Shown here one piece after another: positions 1-8,055 of a stretch of 64,000 nucleotides of DNA (position 1 is its first letter; the number at the start of each line of letters is the position of its first letter). The position numbers were made by a program, and so were the translations under genes. Source of the stretch: Curtobacterium citreum (GTDB lineage: Bacteria > Actinomycetota > Actinomycetes > Actinomycetales > Microbacteriaceae); NCBI RefSeq assembly GCF_006715175.1, contig NZ_VFMQ01000001.1:372001-436000 (forward strand). The letters run 5' to 3'. The notes beneath the pieces were generated by a model. It was not told where the DNA came from, did no database searches, and worked only from the letters and a program-made list of their open reading frames with translations.

Positions 1-2169
1 GGCGTCGCAGCACAGGTGCTCGTCAAGCTCGGCGCGGACCTCAACCGCGTCCGCCAGCAGGTCATCCAGCTCCTGTCCGGCTACCAGGGCAAGGAAGCGG
101 TCGCCGTCGGCGGCGAGACGCAGCAGAACGCCCAGCAGGGGTCGCAGGTCCTCGACCAGTTCGGTCGGAACCTGACCCAGGCCGCGCGCGACGGCAAGCT
201 CGACCCGGTCATCGGGCGCGAGAAGGAGATGGAGCGGGTCATGCAGATCCTCTCCCGCCGCTCCAAGAACAACCCCGTCCTGATCGGTGAGCCGGGCGTC
301 GGCAAGACCGCGGTCGTCGAGGGCCTCGCCCAGGCGATCGTCAAGGGCGACGTTCCGGAGACGCTGAAGGACAAGCAGCTCTACTCGCTCGACCTCGGGT
401 CGCTCATCGCCGGGTCCCGCTACCGCGGTGACTTCGAGGAGCGCCTGAAGAAGGTCACGAAGGAGATCCGCACCCGCGGCGACATCATCGTCTTCATCGA
501 CGAGATCCACACGCTCGTCGGTGCCGGCGCTGCCGAGGGCGCGATCGACGCCGCGTCGATCCTCAAGCCGCTCCTCGCCCGCGGTGAGCTGCAGACGGTC
601 GGTGCGACCACGCTCGACGAGTACCGCAAGCACTTCGAGAAGGACGCCGCACTCGAGCGTCGCTTCCAGCCGGTGCAGGTGAACGAGCCGTCGCTGCCGC
701 ACGCGATCAACATCCTCAAGGGCCTCCGCGACAAGTACGAGGCGTTCCACAAGGTGTCCATCACCGACGGTGCGATCGTCGCCGCGGCGAACCTGGCGGA
801 CCGCTACGTGCAGGACCGCTTCCTGCCGGACAAGGCCATCGACCTGATCGACGAGGCCGGTGCACGTCTCCGCCTGTCGATCCTGTCGGCGCCGCCGGAG
901 CTCCGCGAGTTCGACGAGAAGATCTCGACGGTCCGCGGGTCGAAGGAAGCCGCGATCGAGGAGCAGGACTTCGAGAAGGCCGCGAGCCTGCGCGACGAGG
1001 AGAAGAAGCTCCTCGGCGAGCGTCTCCGCCTCGAGAAGCAGTGGCGTGCGGGTGACGTCGCCGCGTCCGGCACCGTCGACGAGGGCATCATCGCCGAGGT
1101 CCTGGCGCAGGCCACGGGCATCCCGGTCTTCAAGCTCACGGAAGAGGAGACCTCGCGTCTCGTCTTCATGGAGAAGGCCCTGCACGAGCGCGTCATCGGC
1201 CAGGAAGAGGCCATCTCGGCCCTCTCCAAGACGATCCGCCGCACCCGTGCCGGCCTGAAGGACCCGAACCGTCCCTCCGGCTCGTTCATCTTCGCCGGCC
1301 CCACGGGCGTCGGGAAGACCGAGCTCGCCAAGGCCCTCGCGGAGTTCCTGTTCGACGACGAGGGCGCACTGATCTCGCTCGACATGTCGGAGTTCGGCGA
1401 GAAGCACACCGTCTCGCGGCTGTTCGGTGCCCCTCCCGGGTTCGTCGGCTTCGAGGAGGGCGGCCAGCTGACCGAGAAGGTGCGTCGCAAGCCGTTCTCC
1501 GTGGTCCTGTTCGACGAGATCGAGAAGGCCCACCCGGACATCTTCAACTCGCTGCTGCAGGTCCTCGAAGAGGGTCGCCTGACCGATGGTCAGGGCCGCG
1601 TGGTCGACTTCAAGAACACCGTCATCATCATGACCACGAACCTCGGTTCGCAGGGCATCGCCGGTGGCCCGGTGGGCTTCCAGGTCGAGGGTGACTCGGC
1701 CGTCGGCTACGACCGCATGCGCTCGAAGGTGAACGAGGAGCTCAAGAAGCACTTCAAGCCCGAGTTCCTGAACCGCGTCGACGACACGATCGTGTTCCCG
1801 CAGCTCTCGCAGTCCGAGCTGCTGCAGATCGTGGACCTGTTCGTGAAGCGCCTGGCGGACCGCCTGCTCGACCGCGACATGACGGTGGAGCTCACGCTCG
1901 CCGCCAAGGAGCAGCTCATCAAGGTCGGCTTCGACCCGGCACTCGGTGCCCGGCCGCTCCGTCGCGCGATGCAGCACGAGGTCGAGGACCAGCTGTCCGA
2001 GCACATCCTGCAGGGTGAGCTCAACGCCGGCGACCACGTGAAGGTCGACTTCGCCGAGGGGACGTTCCAGTTCGAGACCGGGCGGCAGCCGGGTCGCGAG
2101 GAGGTCCTCGCCGGGGCGCCGACGCTCGAGAAGGCGCCGGAGACCCCGCAGGGCGAGATCGAGTCCTAG
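1..2169 (+). CDS. clpC: ClpC AAA+ unfoldase, 5' truncated by window edge
   Basis: C-terminal ~720 residues of the HSP100 unfoldase ClpC, which feeds substrates to the ClpP peptidase in the cytoplasm. The frame is already open at base 1, so the true start lies upstream and the GTG at 16 is internal. Visible in order: first AAA+ domain with Walker A GEPGVGKT and Walker [10 protein letters not shown], a UVR-like middle segment ([19 protein letters not shown]), second AAA+ domain with Walker [10 protein letters not shown], pore loop GFVGFEEGG, and a ClpP-docking loop with VGF ([10 protein letters not shown]), which separates it from ClpB. The N-terminal repeat domain is missing except for its last residues ([12 protein letters not shown]). 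A palindrome follows the stop codon. Confidence 0.97.
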   Translation, partial: GVAAQVLVKLGADLNRVRQQVIQLLSGYQGKEAVAVGGETQQNAQQGSQVLDQFGRNLTQAARDGKLDPVIGREKEMERVMQILSRRSKNNPVLIGEPGVGKTAVVEGLAQAIVKGDVPETLKDKQLYSLDLGSLIAGSRYRGDFEERLKKVTKEIRTRGDIIVFIDEIHTLVGAGAAEGAIDAASILKPLLARGELQTVGATTLDEYRKHFEKDAALERRFQPVQVNEPSLPHAINILKGLRDKYEAFHKVSITDGAIVAAANLADRYVQDRFLPDKAIDLIDEAGARLRLSILSAPPELREFDEKISTVRGSKEAAIEEQDFEKAASLRDEEKKLLGERLRLEKQWRAGDVAASGTVDEGIIAEVLAQATGIPVFKLTEEETSRLVFMEKALHERVIGQEEAISALSKTIRRTRAGLKDPNRPSGSFIFAGPTGVGKTELAKALAEFLFDDEGALISLDMSEFGEKHTVSRLFGAPPGFVGFEEGGQLTEKVRRKPFSVVLFDEIEKAHPDIFNSLLQVLEEGRLTDGQGRVVDFKNTVIIMTTNLGSQGIAGGPVGFQVEGDSAVGYDRMRSKVNEELKKHFKPEFLNRVDDTIVFPQLSQSELLQIVDLFVKRLADRLLDRDMTVELTLAAKEQLIKVGFDPALGARPLRRAMQHEVEDQLSEHILQGELNAGDHVKVDFAEGTFQFETGRQPGREEVLAGAPTLEKAPETPQGEIES

Positions 2170-2184
2170 GACCGGACCGGAACA

Positions 2185-2221
2185 CGGACGGGAGGCGCGG
2201 TGCCAGCTGGCACCGCCCTCC
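2185..2221. repeat. Palindromic repeat, copy 1 (partly eroded)
   Basis: Inverted repeat 15 bp past the clpC stop. Inner arms GCGGTGCC/GGCACCGC surround AGCT, and GGAGG pairs with CCTCC, but the outer right arm has been lost. It is the first of about eleven related palindromes in the window. Its position suits a transcription terminator or mRNA 3' end, though no T-run follows. Confidence 0.75.
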
Positions 2222-2236
2222 TTCGCAGGCTCAGTC

Positions 2237-2283
2237 GGCGCGCCCCGCGCAACGCTTCGCGTTGCCACTCAGCGGGGCGCGCC
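2237..2283. other. Long nested hairpin between clpC and the 6C RNA
   Basis: A 12-bp perfect stem, GGCGCGCCCCGC (2237-2248) with GCGGGGCGCGCC (2272-2283), encloses a second perfect stem GCAACGC/GCGTTGC (2249-2265) with loop TTC. Only six bases between them are unpaired. The sequence is seen directly. Function is unknown; it may be a second clpC terminator or an insulator for the RNA promoter that follows. Confidence 0.6.
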
Positions 2284-2346
2284 CGTCCGTTCGTGGTTCC
2301 GATGTGCGTGATCCGGCTCGCGCCGGACCGGACCCCCGTCCGGGGG

Positions 2347-2352
2347 TAGCAT
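2347..2352 (+). promoter_or_regulatory. -10 element of the 6C RNA
   Basis: TAGCAT lies about 7 bp before the predicted 5' end of the 6C RNA. No convincing -35 hexamer is visible 17 bp upstream (CGGACC). Confidence 0.6.
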
Positions 2353-2358
2353 CGTGGA

Positions 2359-2460
2359 CGTGCGAGGGTTCCCCCCAACGCCTCGTGCACGATGTCCGGC
2401 TGGTTCCCCCCAACAGGTCGGACGTCAGTGGCCCCGGTCCTTCGGACCGGGGCCACTTGC
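2359..2460 (+). ncRNA. 6C RNA (actinobacterial small RNA)
   Basis: The sequence GGTTCCCCCCAAC occurs twice, with C6 runs at 2371-2376 and 2406-2411. Each run sits in the loop of a hairpin: GTGC-GAGG with CCTCGTGCAC, and GTCCGGCT with AGGTCGGAC. Two hairpins exposing six-C loops are the defining feature of the actinobacterial 6C RNA family. A strong terminal hairpin follows (13-bp stem GTGGCCCCGGTCC/GGACCGGGGCCAC, 2428-2456) and a -10 box precedes it, giving a transcript of about 100 nt. Both ends are inferred. In other actinobacteria 6C RNA has been linked to stress and growth control, but its target here is unknown. The terminal hairpin may also stop the facing hydrolase gene. Confidence 0.85.
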
Positions 2461-2476
2461 GTGTGCGCGGACGGGG

Positions 2477-3280
2477 TCAGAGCCCCGCGGCGAACGCGCG
2501 GACGGCACCCTCCCAGCGGTCCGGGTCCTCGTTCCACTCCAGGGTGTGCCGGGCGTCGCGGAAGGTCTCGACACGGGCACCCCGTGCCGCCAGGCGGGCG
2601 ACGTCGTCTGCGGCGACGAGGGCGTCCGCCGCTGAGTGCAGCACGAGCGTCGGCGTCCCGTCGTCCTGCCACCGGGTCGCGGTCAGCGGGTACGGGACGC
2701 CCGCCAGACGGCTGAGCCCGGGGGTCGTGGCCACCCGCACGGCGACCGTGCCGACGGCGGCCGGGAAGCGTGCGGCCGTGACCGCTCCGCGGAGCGCCGA
2801 GCGGACGTCGAGCAGCGGGGCCACGCCGACGATGCCGTCCACGGGCGTGCGGGCCGCGGCGGCGGATGCGGCGAGGGCCCCGGCGGACCAGCCCTGCAGC
2901 ACGACGCGCTGGGCACCGCGGGCCCGGGCGGCGTGGGCCGCGGCGGCGATCCGGTCGACGGCGGCCGGGTCGAGGGAGCGGAGTGGTAGGTCCGTCGTGT
3001 CGACGACCTGGTTCGAGGCACCGAGCGACCGCCAGACCCGCAGACCACGGAGGACCTGCTGCGGACCGATCGACTGGCCGTGGACGTGCACCACGTGCGT
3101 CTCGGCGACACCGTCGGGTTCGGTGCCCGGGACGTCCCGCTCGTCGGCGTACACGAGCTCGGACTCCGGCGGGGTGAACGGCGCGGGACGGAGGAGTCGC
3201 CGCGCGGCAGCCGCCCCGAGGGCCACGCTGCCCGCGCTCGCGATGACCGTGCCGGTGAGTGCGGTGCGCAGGAGCTTCAT
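2477..3280 (-). CDS. alpha/beta-hydrolase family protein
   Basis: 267-residue alpha/beta-fold hydrolase. The nucleophile elbow GWSAG, a late acid in HSAADALV and a terminal histidine in ARHTLEW form a plausible Ser-Asp-His triad. An N-terminal hydrophobic stretch (TGTVIASAGSVALGAAAA) suggests a membrane anchor or signal. ATG at 3280 is preferred because the longer upstream reading runs through palindromic intergenic DNA. CAGAGT ends 7 nt before this ATG, consistent with a leaderless transcript. Substrate is unknown; an esterase/lipase-like or thioesterase role is possible. Confidence 0.75.
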   Translation of the reverse strand: MKLLRTALTGTVIASAGSVALGAAAARRLLRPAPFTPPESELVYADERDVPGTEPDGVAETHVVHVHGQSIGPQQVLRGLRVWRSLGASNQVVDTTDLPLRSLDPAAVDRIAAAAHAARARGAQRVVLQGWSAGALAASAAAARTPVDGIVGVAPLLDVRSALRGAVTAARFPAAVGTVAVRVATTPGLSRLAGVPYPLTATRWQDDGTPTLVLHSAADALVAADDVARLAARGARVETFRDARHTLEWNEDPDRWEGAVRAFAAGL

Positions 3281-3331
3281 GGTGCCCACTCTGCCACCGC
3301 CGGGTGCGTGGACCCGGCGCGACCACGGACC

Positions 3332-3375
3332 GACGGAAGGCGCGGTGCCAGCCGGCACCGCGCCTCCCGTCCGTC
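3332..3375. repeat. Palindromic repeat, copy 2
   Basis: Arms GCGCGGTGCC/GGCACCGCGC around AGCC, with outer GACGG and CCGTC; the left arm has lost one base relative to the family. It lies just past the 3' end of the SRPBCC gene (minus strand) and before the hydrolase start. Confidence 0.8.
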
Positions 3376-3392
3376 AGTGGGTCCGGACCGTC

Positions 3393-3845
3393 TCAGGCCT
3401 GGACGTCGCCGCGCCAGCCGGGCTCGGTCGGCGCGTTCTCGACGCGCTCCTTGAAGTTCTGCAGGTCCTTCTTGACTGCGTGCCCGCCGACGCCGACGGC
3501 GGAGCCGAGCTTCTCGAGCAGGCCCGTGGGCTCCCAGTCGATCTGCGCCGTGACCCGCGTTTCGCTGTCCGACAGCTTGTGGAAGGTGACCACGCCGGCG
3601 TGCTCGACGTCGCCGTCCTTGACGGTCCACGCGACGCGCTCGTCCGGGTGCTGCTCGGTGATGACGGCGCGGAAGTCGCGCTCCTGGCCGGCCACCTTGA
3701 CGGTCCAGTCGGTGGTCTTGTCGTCGACCTGGACGATCTTCTCGACCTCGTCGAGGAAGGTGGGGAACTCCTCGAACCGGGTCCACTGGTCGTAGGCCTG
3801 GCGGACGGGGACGCTGACGTCGACGGTCTCGATGATCTGGGGCAT
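3393..3845 (-). CDS. SRPBCC family polyketide cyclase/dehydrase-like protein
   Basis: 150-residue START/Bet v1-like fold protein. The N-terminus (MPQIIETVDVSVPVRQAYDQ, then WTRFEEFPTFLDEVEKIVQV) matches the 'cyclase/dehydrase' group of SRPBCC proteins, which bind hydrophobic ligands in a deep cavity. Start ATG 3845 has a good ribosome site (GAAGGAG about 6 nt upstream) and directly gives the family's N-terminus; a longer reading to 4256 would overlap argA and is rejected. The stop is followed by palindromic repeat copy 2. Ligand unknown. Confidence 0.85.
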   Translation of the reverse strand: MPQIIETVDVSVPVRQAYDQWTRFEEFPTFLDEVEKIVQVDDKTTDWTVKVAGQERDFRAVITEQHPDERVAWTVKDGDVEHAGVVTFHKLSDSETRVTAQIDWEPTGLLEKLGSAVGVGGHAVKKDLQNFKERVENAPTEPGWRGDVQA

Positions 3846-3969
3846 GCTCGCTCCTTCGTTCGGTCCTGGGTACACCTGGGACGGTAGGCGCGGACGGCTG
3901 GGCGGCCTCCAGGGCGGTGTCCCCCTGCTCGGGCGGCGGGCTGGCGGCGGGCGTTCTATGCTCGAACGG

Positions 3970-4512
3970 ATGACTGGACACGCCAAGCACGCGTTCGACG
4001 AACGGGACGAGCACGGGATCCGCGTGCGACCGGCGCTCGCGTCGGACGTGCCGCACATCCAGCGGCTCATCGCGCCGTACGTCGACCGGCGCATCCTGCT
4101 CGGCAAGGAGAACGTCGCGCTGTACGGGTCGATCCAGCAGTTCCGGATCGCCGAGGGTCCCGACGGTGTGCCGATCGGGTGCGGCGCCCTCGCCGTGTTC
4201 TGGGACGACATCGCCGAGGTGCGGACGCTCGCCCTCGACGAGCGGTGGATCCACAAGCGCGTCGGGCACCGGATGCTCGAGGCGCTCGAGCACGACGCCC
4301 GCGAGCTCGGCGTCGCCCGGATCTTCTGCCTGACGTTCGAGGTCGAGTTCTTCGCGAAGCACGGGTACCTGGAGATCGGCGAGCAGGTCGTGTCGCCGGA
4401 CGTCTACGCCGAGCTCGTGCGCTCGTCGGACGAAGGTGTCGCCGAGTTCCTCGACCTGGCCCGGGTCAAGCCGAACACCCTCGGCAACACCCGCATGCTG
4501 AAGATCCTCTGA
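3970..4512 (+). CDS. argA: Amino-acid N-acetyltransferase (NAGS-type GNAT)
   Basis: 180-residue GNAT enzyme matching the short stand-alone N-acetylglutamate synthase of actinobacteria, which acetylates glutamate with acetyl-CoA at the first step of arginine synthesis. Characteristic segments: IRVRPALASDVPHIQRLIAP near the N-terminus, ILLGKENVALYGSIQQF, and a C-terminal FFAKHGYLEIGEQVV. Its length agrees with the actinobacterial form rather than the long kinase-fused ArgA. ATG 3970 is chosen because TATGCT (3957-3962) ends 7 nt before it, a leaderless-promoter arrangement; the ATG at 3958 lies inside that box. Confidence 0.8.
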   Translation: MTGHAKHAFDERDEHGIRVRPALASDVPHIQRLIAPYVDRRILLGKENVALYGSIQQFRIAEGPDGVPIGCGALAVFWDDIAEVRTLALDERWIHKRVGHRMLEALEHDARELGVARIFCLTFEVEFFAKHGYLEIGEQVVSPDVYAELVRSSDEGVAEFLDLARVKPNTLGNTRMLKIL

Positions 4513-4576
4513 CGCTTTCGACGGTGCCTCGGCGTCGCGTCCCGGGCGTGGGGCGATCCCGTCCTACCCTGTGCGC

Positions 4577-5263
4577 ATGTCCTCGTTCCGCCACCCCGTC
4601 GGCCCCGAGTCGTCCGGTGTCTACTGGCGCCGTCGTGCGCTCGTCGGCGGGGTCCTGCTGCTCATCGTCGTCGTGGTCGTCCTGATCGTGGTCGGCCGGG
4701 GGAGCGGGGCGTCCTCGGCGTCGGCGCCCGGGGCGACGGCGTCGGCATCGGGTTCGGCAGCGGGTTCGACCGGCGGTGCTGCCGGTTCCGCAGCCGACTC
4801 TGCTGCTTCCGCTCCTGCTGCGCCGTCCGCATCGGCTTCTGCGGCGGCGTCCGGATCCGGGTCGACCTGCTCGGCGGACCAGATCACGCTCGCCGCCGTG
4901 CTGGACAAGACCGTGTACGGCCCCACCGAGGACCCGAAGATCGCGATGTCGATCACGAACACCGGCTCGGACGCCTGCCACATGGACCTCGGCTCGGCGC
5001 AGCAGGTGCTGACGATCAGCTCCGGTGACGAGCAGTACTGGTCGTCGAAGGACTGCCAGACGAACGGCACGAACCAGGACGTCACGATCAAGGCCGGGCA
5101 GACCCTGACGACGCCGTCGATCACGTGGGACCGGACGCGCTCGTCGACGACCACGTGCGACTCGTCCCGTCCGGCGGTCACCGGTGGGGGTGCGAGTTAC
5201 CACCTGCAGGTGGCGGTGGGGGACCTGAAGTCGGAGAAGTCGGCGCAGTTCGTCCTGAACTGA
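4577..5263 (+). CDS. Membrane-anchored extracellular protein with Ser/Ala linker
   Basis: 228 residues. A short cytoplasmic N-terminus with YWRRR is followed by one strong transmembrane helix (ALVGGVLLLIVVVVVLIVVG), a low-complexity Ser/Ala/Gly/Pro linker (residues ~43-98) and a compact C-terminal domain with four cysteines (STC, DACH, KDC, TTC) and repeated beta-strand patterns. It resembles small exported domains of the DUF4232 type, but this is tentative. ATG 4577 is preferred to the GTG at 4571: TACCCT (4565-4570) ends 6 nt before it, suggesting a leaderless message. Function unknown. Confidence 0.7.
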   Translation: MSSFRHPVGPESSGVYWRRRALVGGVLLLIVVVVVLIVVGRGSGASSASAPGATASASGSAAGSTGGAAGSAADSAASAPAAPSASASAAASGSGSTCSADQITLAAVLDKTVYGPTEDPKIAMSITNTGSDACHMDLGSAQQVLTISSGDEQYWSSKDCQTNGTNQDVTIKAGQTLTTPSITWDRTRSSTTTCDSSRPAVTGGGASYHLQVAVGDLKSEKSAQFVLN

Positions 5264-5327
5264 GGCGCTGGCGGCCGGCGGTGGCGTCGCGTGTCGGCGG
5301 CGTGCGTTGCGCGTCGAACCAGGTTTC

Positions 5328-5364
5328 CGACGTCGAACCAGGCGCTTCCGCTGGTTCGACGTCG
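5328..5364. repeat. Perfect 14-bp inverted repeat with extra direct half-copy
   Basis: CGACGTCGAACCAG (5328-5341) and its exact complement (5351-5364) flank a 9-nt loop, GCGCTTCCG. A further direct copy of GTCGAACCAG begins at 5313 and CTTCCGTGGTTCC follows at 5365. The unit lies between convergent genes (exported protein, cspA). It may act as terminator for the upstream gene, but the additional half-copy suggests a small repetitive element. Confidence 0.65.
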
Positions 5365-5443
5365 CTTCCGTGGTTCCGTGCGCGGCGGCGGCGGCACGGC
5401 GACGGTGCGGGCGGCGCGAGCACCGTGACCGCCCGGGAACGCA

Positions 5444-5479
5444 GAACGGGCCCGCCGTCCGAAGACGACGAGCCCGTTC
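5444..5479. terminator. Hairpin terminator downstream of cspA
   Basis: GAACGGGC (5444-5451) pairs with GCCCGTTC (5472-5479), with CGTC/GACG pairing inside and CGAA as apical loop. It begins 15 bp beyond the cspA stop on the minus strand. The stem is strong but there is no T-run. Confidence 0.6.
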
Positions 5480-5494
5480 GAGAAGCTGAGGTGA

Positions 5495-5701
5495 TCAGCC
5501 GATGACGGAGATGTTCTCCGCCTGCGGGCCCTTGCGGCCCTCGGTGATCTCGAACTCCACCTTCTGGTTCTCCTCGAGCGACTTGTAGCCGTTGCCAGCG
5601 ATCGCGGAGAAGTGCGCGAAGACGTCGGCGCTGCCGTCGTCCGGAGCGATGAAGCCGAAGCCCTTTTCGTTGTTGAACCACTTGACGGTGCCAGTTGCCA
5701 T
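5495..5701 (-). CDS. cspA: Cold-shock protein (CspA family)
   Basis: 68-residue single OB-fold RNA chaperone of normal family length. RNA-binding motifs RNP1 (KGFGFI) and RNP2 (VFAHF) are intact, as are the N-terminal TVKWFN and C-terminal GPQAENI signatures. Start ATG 5701 is preceded by a ribosome site (AAGGAAA). The gene has a long untranslated leader (see next entry), as is usual for cspA, where leader structure controls stability and translation with temperature. Confidence 0.97.
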   Translation of the reverse strand: MATGTVKWFNNEKGFGFIAPDDGSADVFAHFSAIAGNGYKSLEENQKVEFEITEGRKGPQAENISVIG

Positions 5702-5939
5702 GATGGCGTTTCCTTACTTTCTTGCCAGGCGAGATATCGCTGCCTGTCTTGCGAGGCGACACGTACTGCCGCCGATCCACCGACGGATTGTCGTCAGATC
5801 GATGCGCCCCGCGGGCATGGGCCGGCGGAACGGGTTCGGGGCCAGGCGACCTGAGAGGGTCAGTGACCGTTGGCGCTCGAAGGTGCAGAGCACCAGAAGA
5901 ACGATGGACTCCCGCCGAGGCGGTTGTGACCAACCTACC
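5702..5939 (-). promoter_or_regulatory. Probable cspA promoter and long 5' leader
   Basis: No gene is found between cspA and the next gene at 6083. On the minus strand TAGGTT (rc of 5934-5939) is the best -10 candidate and would give a leader of about 225 nt, in the range known for cspA thermosensing leaders. The start site is inferred. The remainder up to 6082 holds nothing I recognise. Confidence 0.45.
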
Positions 5940-6082
5940 GTGCCGAACGGCCCCAGCGGGAGTCCCGTGACGACATCTGTGCACGAGGACAGCGTTCCAC
6001 CGCCGCTTTCCGCAGTCCCGCGCCGTCCGAGCGGCGCGTGGTGCGGTCACGGGAGCGCCGCAGAAGTGGTGGACTAGAGGCG

Positions 6083-6466
6083 ATGGCAGACAAGGAACAG
6101 CGCTTCCGGAGCGAGCAGCTCGAGGAGGCCCTCGCAAAGCAGGACGTGGCAGCGGTGGCGTTTGCCCTGCGCAACGACATCGTGATCGTGCCGCGGCTCG
6201 TCACGGGCAAGAAGGACATGCAGGTGCGCGTCTTCGGCCGCGAGGGGTCCGACAAGCGGATCCTGCTGCTGTTCTCGTCCGCGGACGCGTACACGGCGAT
6301 GGTGCCGGACGAGAAGATCAGGCAGGTCATGGTCTACGACGGGCCCCGGCTCGAGGAGTTCCTCGCTGCGCACCTCGACTCGCTCGAGGGTGTGTTCTTC
6401 GACATCGCCGGGCCGCACACGATGCAGTCGACCCCTGCGGACCTGCTGGCGGCGCTGCGCGCCTGA
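6083..6466 (+). CDS. SseB-like domain protein
   Basis: 127-residue cytoplasmic protein resembling the SseB N-terminal domain: an early loading segment (SEQLEEALAKQDVAAVAFAL), a central strand pair (DIVIVPRL...RILLLFSS), a Y-x-A-M-V-P segment and a hydrophobic VFFDIAGPH near the end, then a short helix. ATG 6083 is used because upstream codons are rich in Arg/Ser and look non-coding. Monocistronic. In other bacteria SseB-like proteins are loosely tied to secretion or enhanced serine sensitivity; here the role is unknown. Confidence 0.55.
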   Translation: MADKEQRFRSEQLEEALAKQDVAAVAFALRNDIVIVPRLVTGKKDMQVRVFGREGSDKRILLLFSSADAYTAMVPDEKIRQVMVYDGPRLEEFLAAHLDSLEGVFFDIAGPHTMQSTPADLLAALRA

Positions 6467-6541
6467 CGCGGTCGGGGTCGGTCCTGCCAGTGCGGCTGGT
6501 CCGACGGTCGCGGCGGTCCGGTGGTCCGGTAGTCGCGTCAG

Positions 6542-6593
6542 TCGGCAGGGTCGGCAGGGTCGGCAGGGTTGGCAGGGTTGGCAGGGTCGGCTG
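6542..6593. repeat. 9-bp minisatellite (5 copies plus partial)
   Basis: Five head-to-tail units of TYGGCAGGG (TCGGCAGGG three times, TTGGCAGGG twice) and a final TCGGCTG. It sits between the SseB-like gene and the 3' end of radA, in a 217-bp stretch with no gene. A slippage-prone tract; copy number probably varies among strains. Confidence 0.85.
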
Positions 6594-6683
6594 TTGCGGC
6601 AGTCGGCCGCTCCGGCCTGGAGGATCGGATCGCCCCCGTCCCGCCGGTTGCTTCCTCCGGTGGCCGGGCTGGCGTGCGCCGGG

Positions 6684-8045
6684 TCAGAACGCCCGGTCGA
6701 GCTCGCGTTCGCGCGCGGACTGCGTCATCGAGAAGGCCACCCGGAGCGCTTCGCGGAGGTGCTCCGACCCCGCGCCGAGCACCGTCGTGAAGCCGAGTCG
6801 TGCGGCTTCGCTCGCCCGTTGCTTCGCCCCCGTGGCCGGCCGGATCTCGCCGGCGAGGCTGATCTCGCCGACCGCCGCGAGCGTGTGCGGGTACGGGCGG
6901 TCCCGCGCGGCGCTCGCGAGCGCGAGGGCGATCGCCAGGTCGGCGCCCGGTTCGGTGAGCTTCATGCCGCCGACCGTCGACACGTACACGTCGGCGTCGG
7001 AGAGCTTCAGCCCGGCACGACGTTCGAGCACGGCGAGGAGCATCGCGACCCGGGACGCGTCGACCCCGTTGACCACGCGGCGCGGCTGGGGTGCGGAGCT
7101 CGGCACCACGAGGGCCTGCACCTCGACCGGCAGGGCCCGACGCCCCTCCATCGCCACGGTGACGCACGTGCCGGACACCGGCGTGCCGTTGCGCGACATG
7201 AACAGTCCGCTGGGGTCCGGGACCTCGTGGATGCCGTCGCCGGCCATGTCGAAGCAGCCGACCTCGTCGGTCGGACCGAAGCGGTTCTTGAGCGCCCGGA
7301 CGAAACGGAGCGCGGTCTGGCGGTCGCCCTCGAAGTGGCACACCACGTCCACCAGGTGCTCGAGGAGCCGCGGCCCCGCGATCGTGCCGTCCTTCGTGAC
7401 GTGCCCGACGATCAGAACCGGCAGCGCCCGCTCCTTCGCCACCCGGATGAGCGTGGACGCGACCTCCCGCACCTGCGAGGTCCCGCCCGCGATGCCGTCG
7501 ACGGTGCTCGACGAGATCGTCTGCACCGAGTCCGCGATGACCAGGTCGGGCTGGACCTGGTCGATCTGGCCGAGGATGACGCCGAGGTCGACCTCGCTCG
7601 CCAGGTAGAGCTCGTCGTGCATGGCGTTCGTGCGCTCGGCGCGGAGTCGGACCTGGTCGACGGACTCCTCGGCGCTGACGTAGAGGACGCGCTTCCCCGT
7701 CGCCGCCGCGCGCGAGGCGACCTCGAGCAGCAGCGTCGACTTGCCCACACCCGGCTCGCCCGACAGCAGCACGGCTGCGCCGGGGACGATGCCGCCGCCG
7801 AGGACGCGGTCGAACTCGCCGATGCCCGTGTTCCACCGCTGCACGGCGGTGCCGGTCGCCTGGGTGATCGGACGGGCCACCCGTGCTCCGGCGACGGCGA
7901 CCGGAGCGGTGCCGCGGGAGCTCGCGGCCGCAGCGGTGGTGTCCTCGACCGTGCCCCACGCCTGGCACTCGCCGCAGCGGCCGACCCACTTGATGCTGCT
8001 CCACCCGCACTCCGAGCAGCGGTACAGGGACTGGGTGCGCGCCAT
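6684..8045 (-). CDS. radA: DNA repair protein RadA
   Basis: 453-residue RadA/Sms, a hexameric DnaB-like helicase promoting branch migration in recombinational repair. Order: N-terminal C4 zinc finger (YRCSECGWSS...GRCGECQAW), RecA-like ATPase with Walker A GEPGVGKST, the RadA-specific KNRFG motif (ALKNRFGPTDEVG), then the Lon-protease-like C-terminal domain (VYVSTVGGMKLTEPGADLAIA). ATG 8045 is selected because it yields the family N-terminus and TAGCCT ends 7 nt before it, implying a leaderless transcript. The -10 box overlaps the stop of the upstream SGNH gene. Confidence 0.97.
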   Translation of the reverse strand: MARTQSLYRCSECGWSSIKWVGRCGECQAWGTVEDTTAAAASSRGTAPVAVAGARVARPITQATGTAVQRWNTGIGEFDRVLGGGIVPGAAVLLSGEPGVGKSTLLLEVASRAAATGKRVLYVSAEESVDQVRLRAERTNAMHDELYLASEVDLGVILGQIDQVQPDLVIADSVQTISSSTVDGIAGGTSQVREVASTLIRVAKERALPVLIVGHVTKDGTIAGPRLLEHLVDVVCHFEGDRQTALRFVRALKNRFGPTDEVGCFDMAGDGIHEVPDPSGLFMSRNGTPVSGTCVTVAMEGRRALPVEVQALVVPSSAPQPRRVVNGVDASRVAMLLAVLERRAGLKLSDADVYVSTVGGMKLTEPGADLAIALALASAARDRPYPHTLAAVGEISLAGEIRPATGAKQRASEAARLGFTTVLGAGSEHLREALRVAFSMTQSARERELDRAF

Positions 8046-8055
8046 GACGTCGAGG

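Noticed and set aside
2166..3326. Long Arg/Gly/Pro-rich minus-strand reading frame opposite and beyond the hydrolase
   Set aside because: Shadow frame produced by high GC; it crosses the 6C RNA and two palindromes and has no recognisable domain.
5702..6082. Possible small gene in the cspA upstream region
   Set aside because: Frames there lack good starts and coding-like third positions; a long cspA leader explains the space better.
6542..6593. Tandem 9-bp repeat considered as replication-origin iterons
   Set aside because: No DnaA boxes, no AT-rich stretch and no replication genes nearby.
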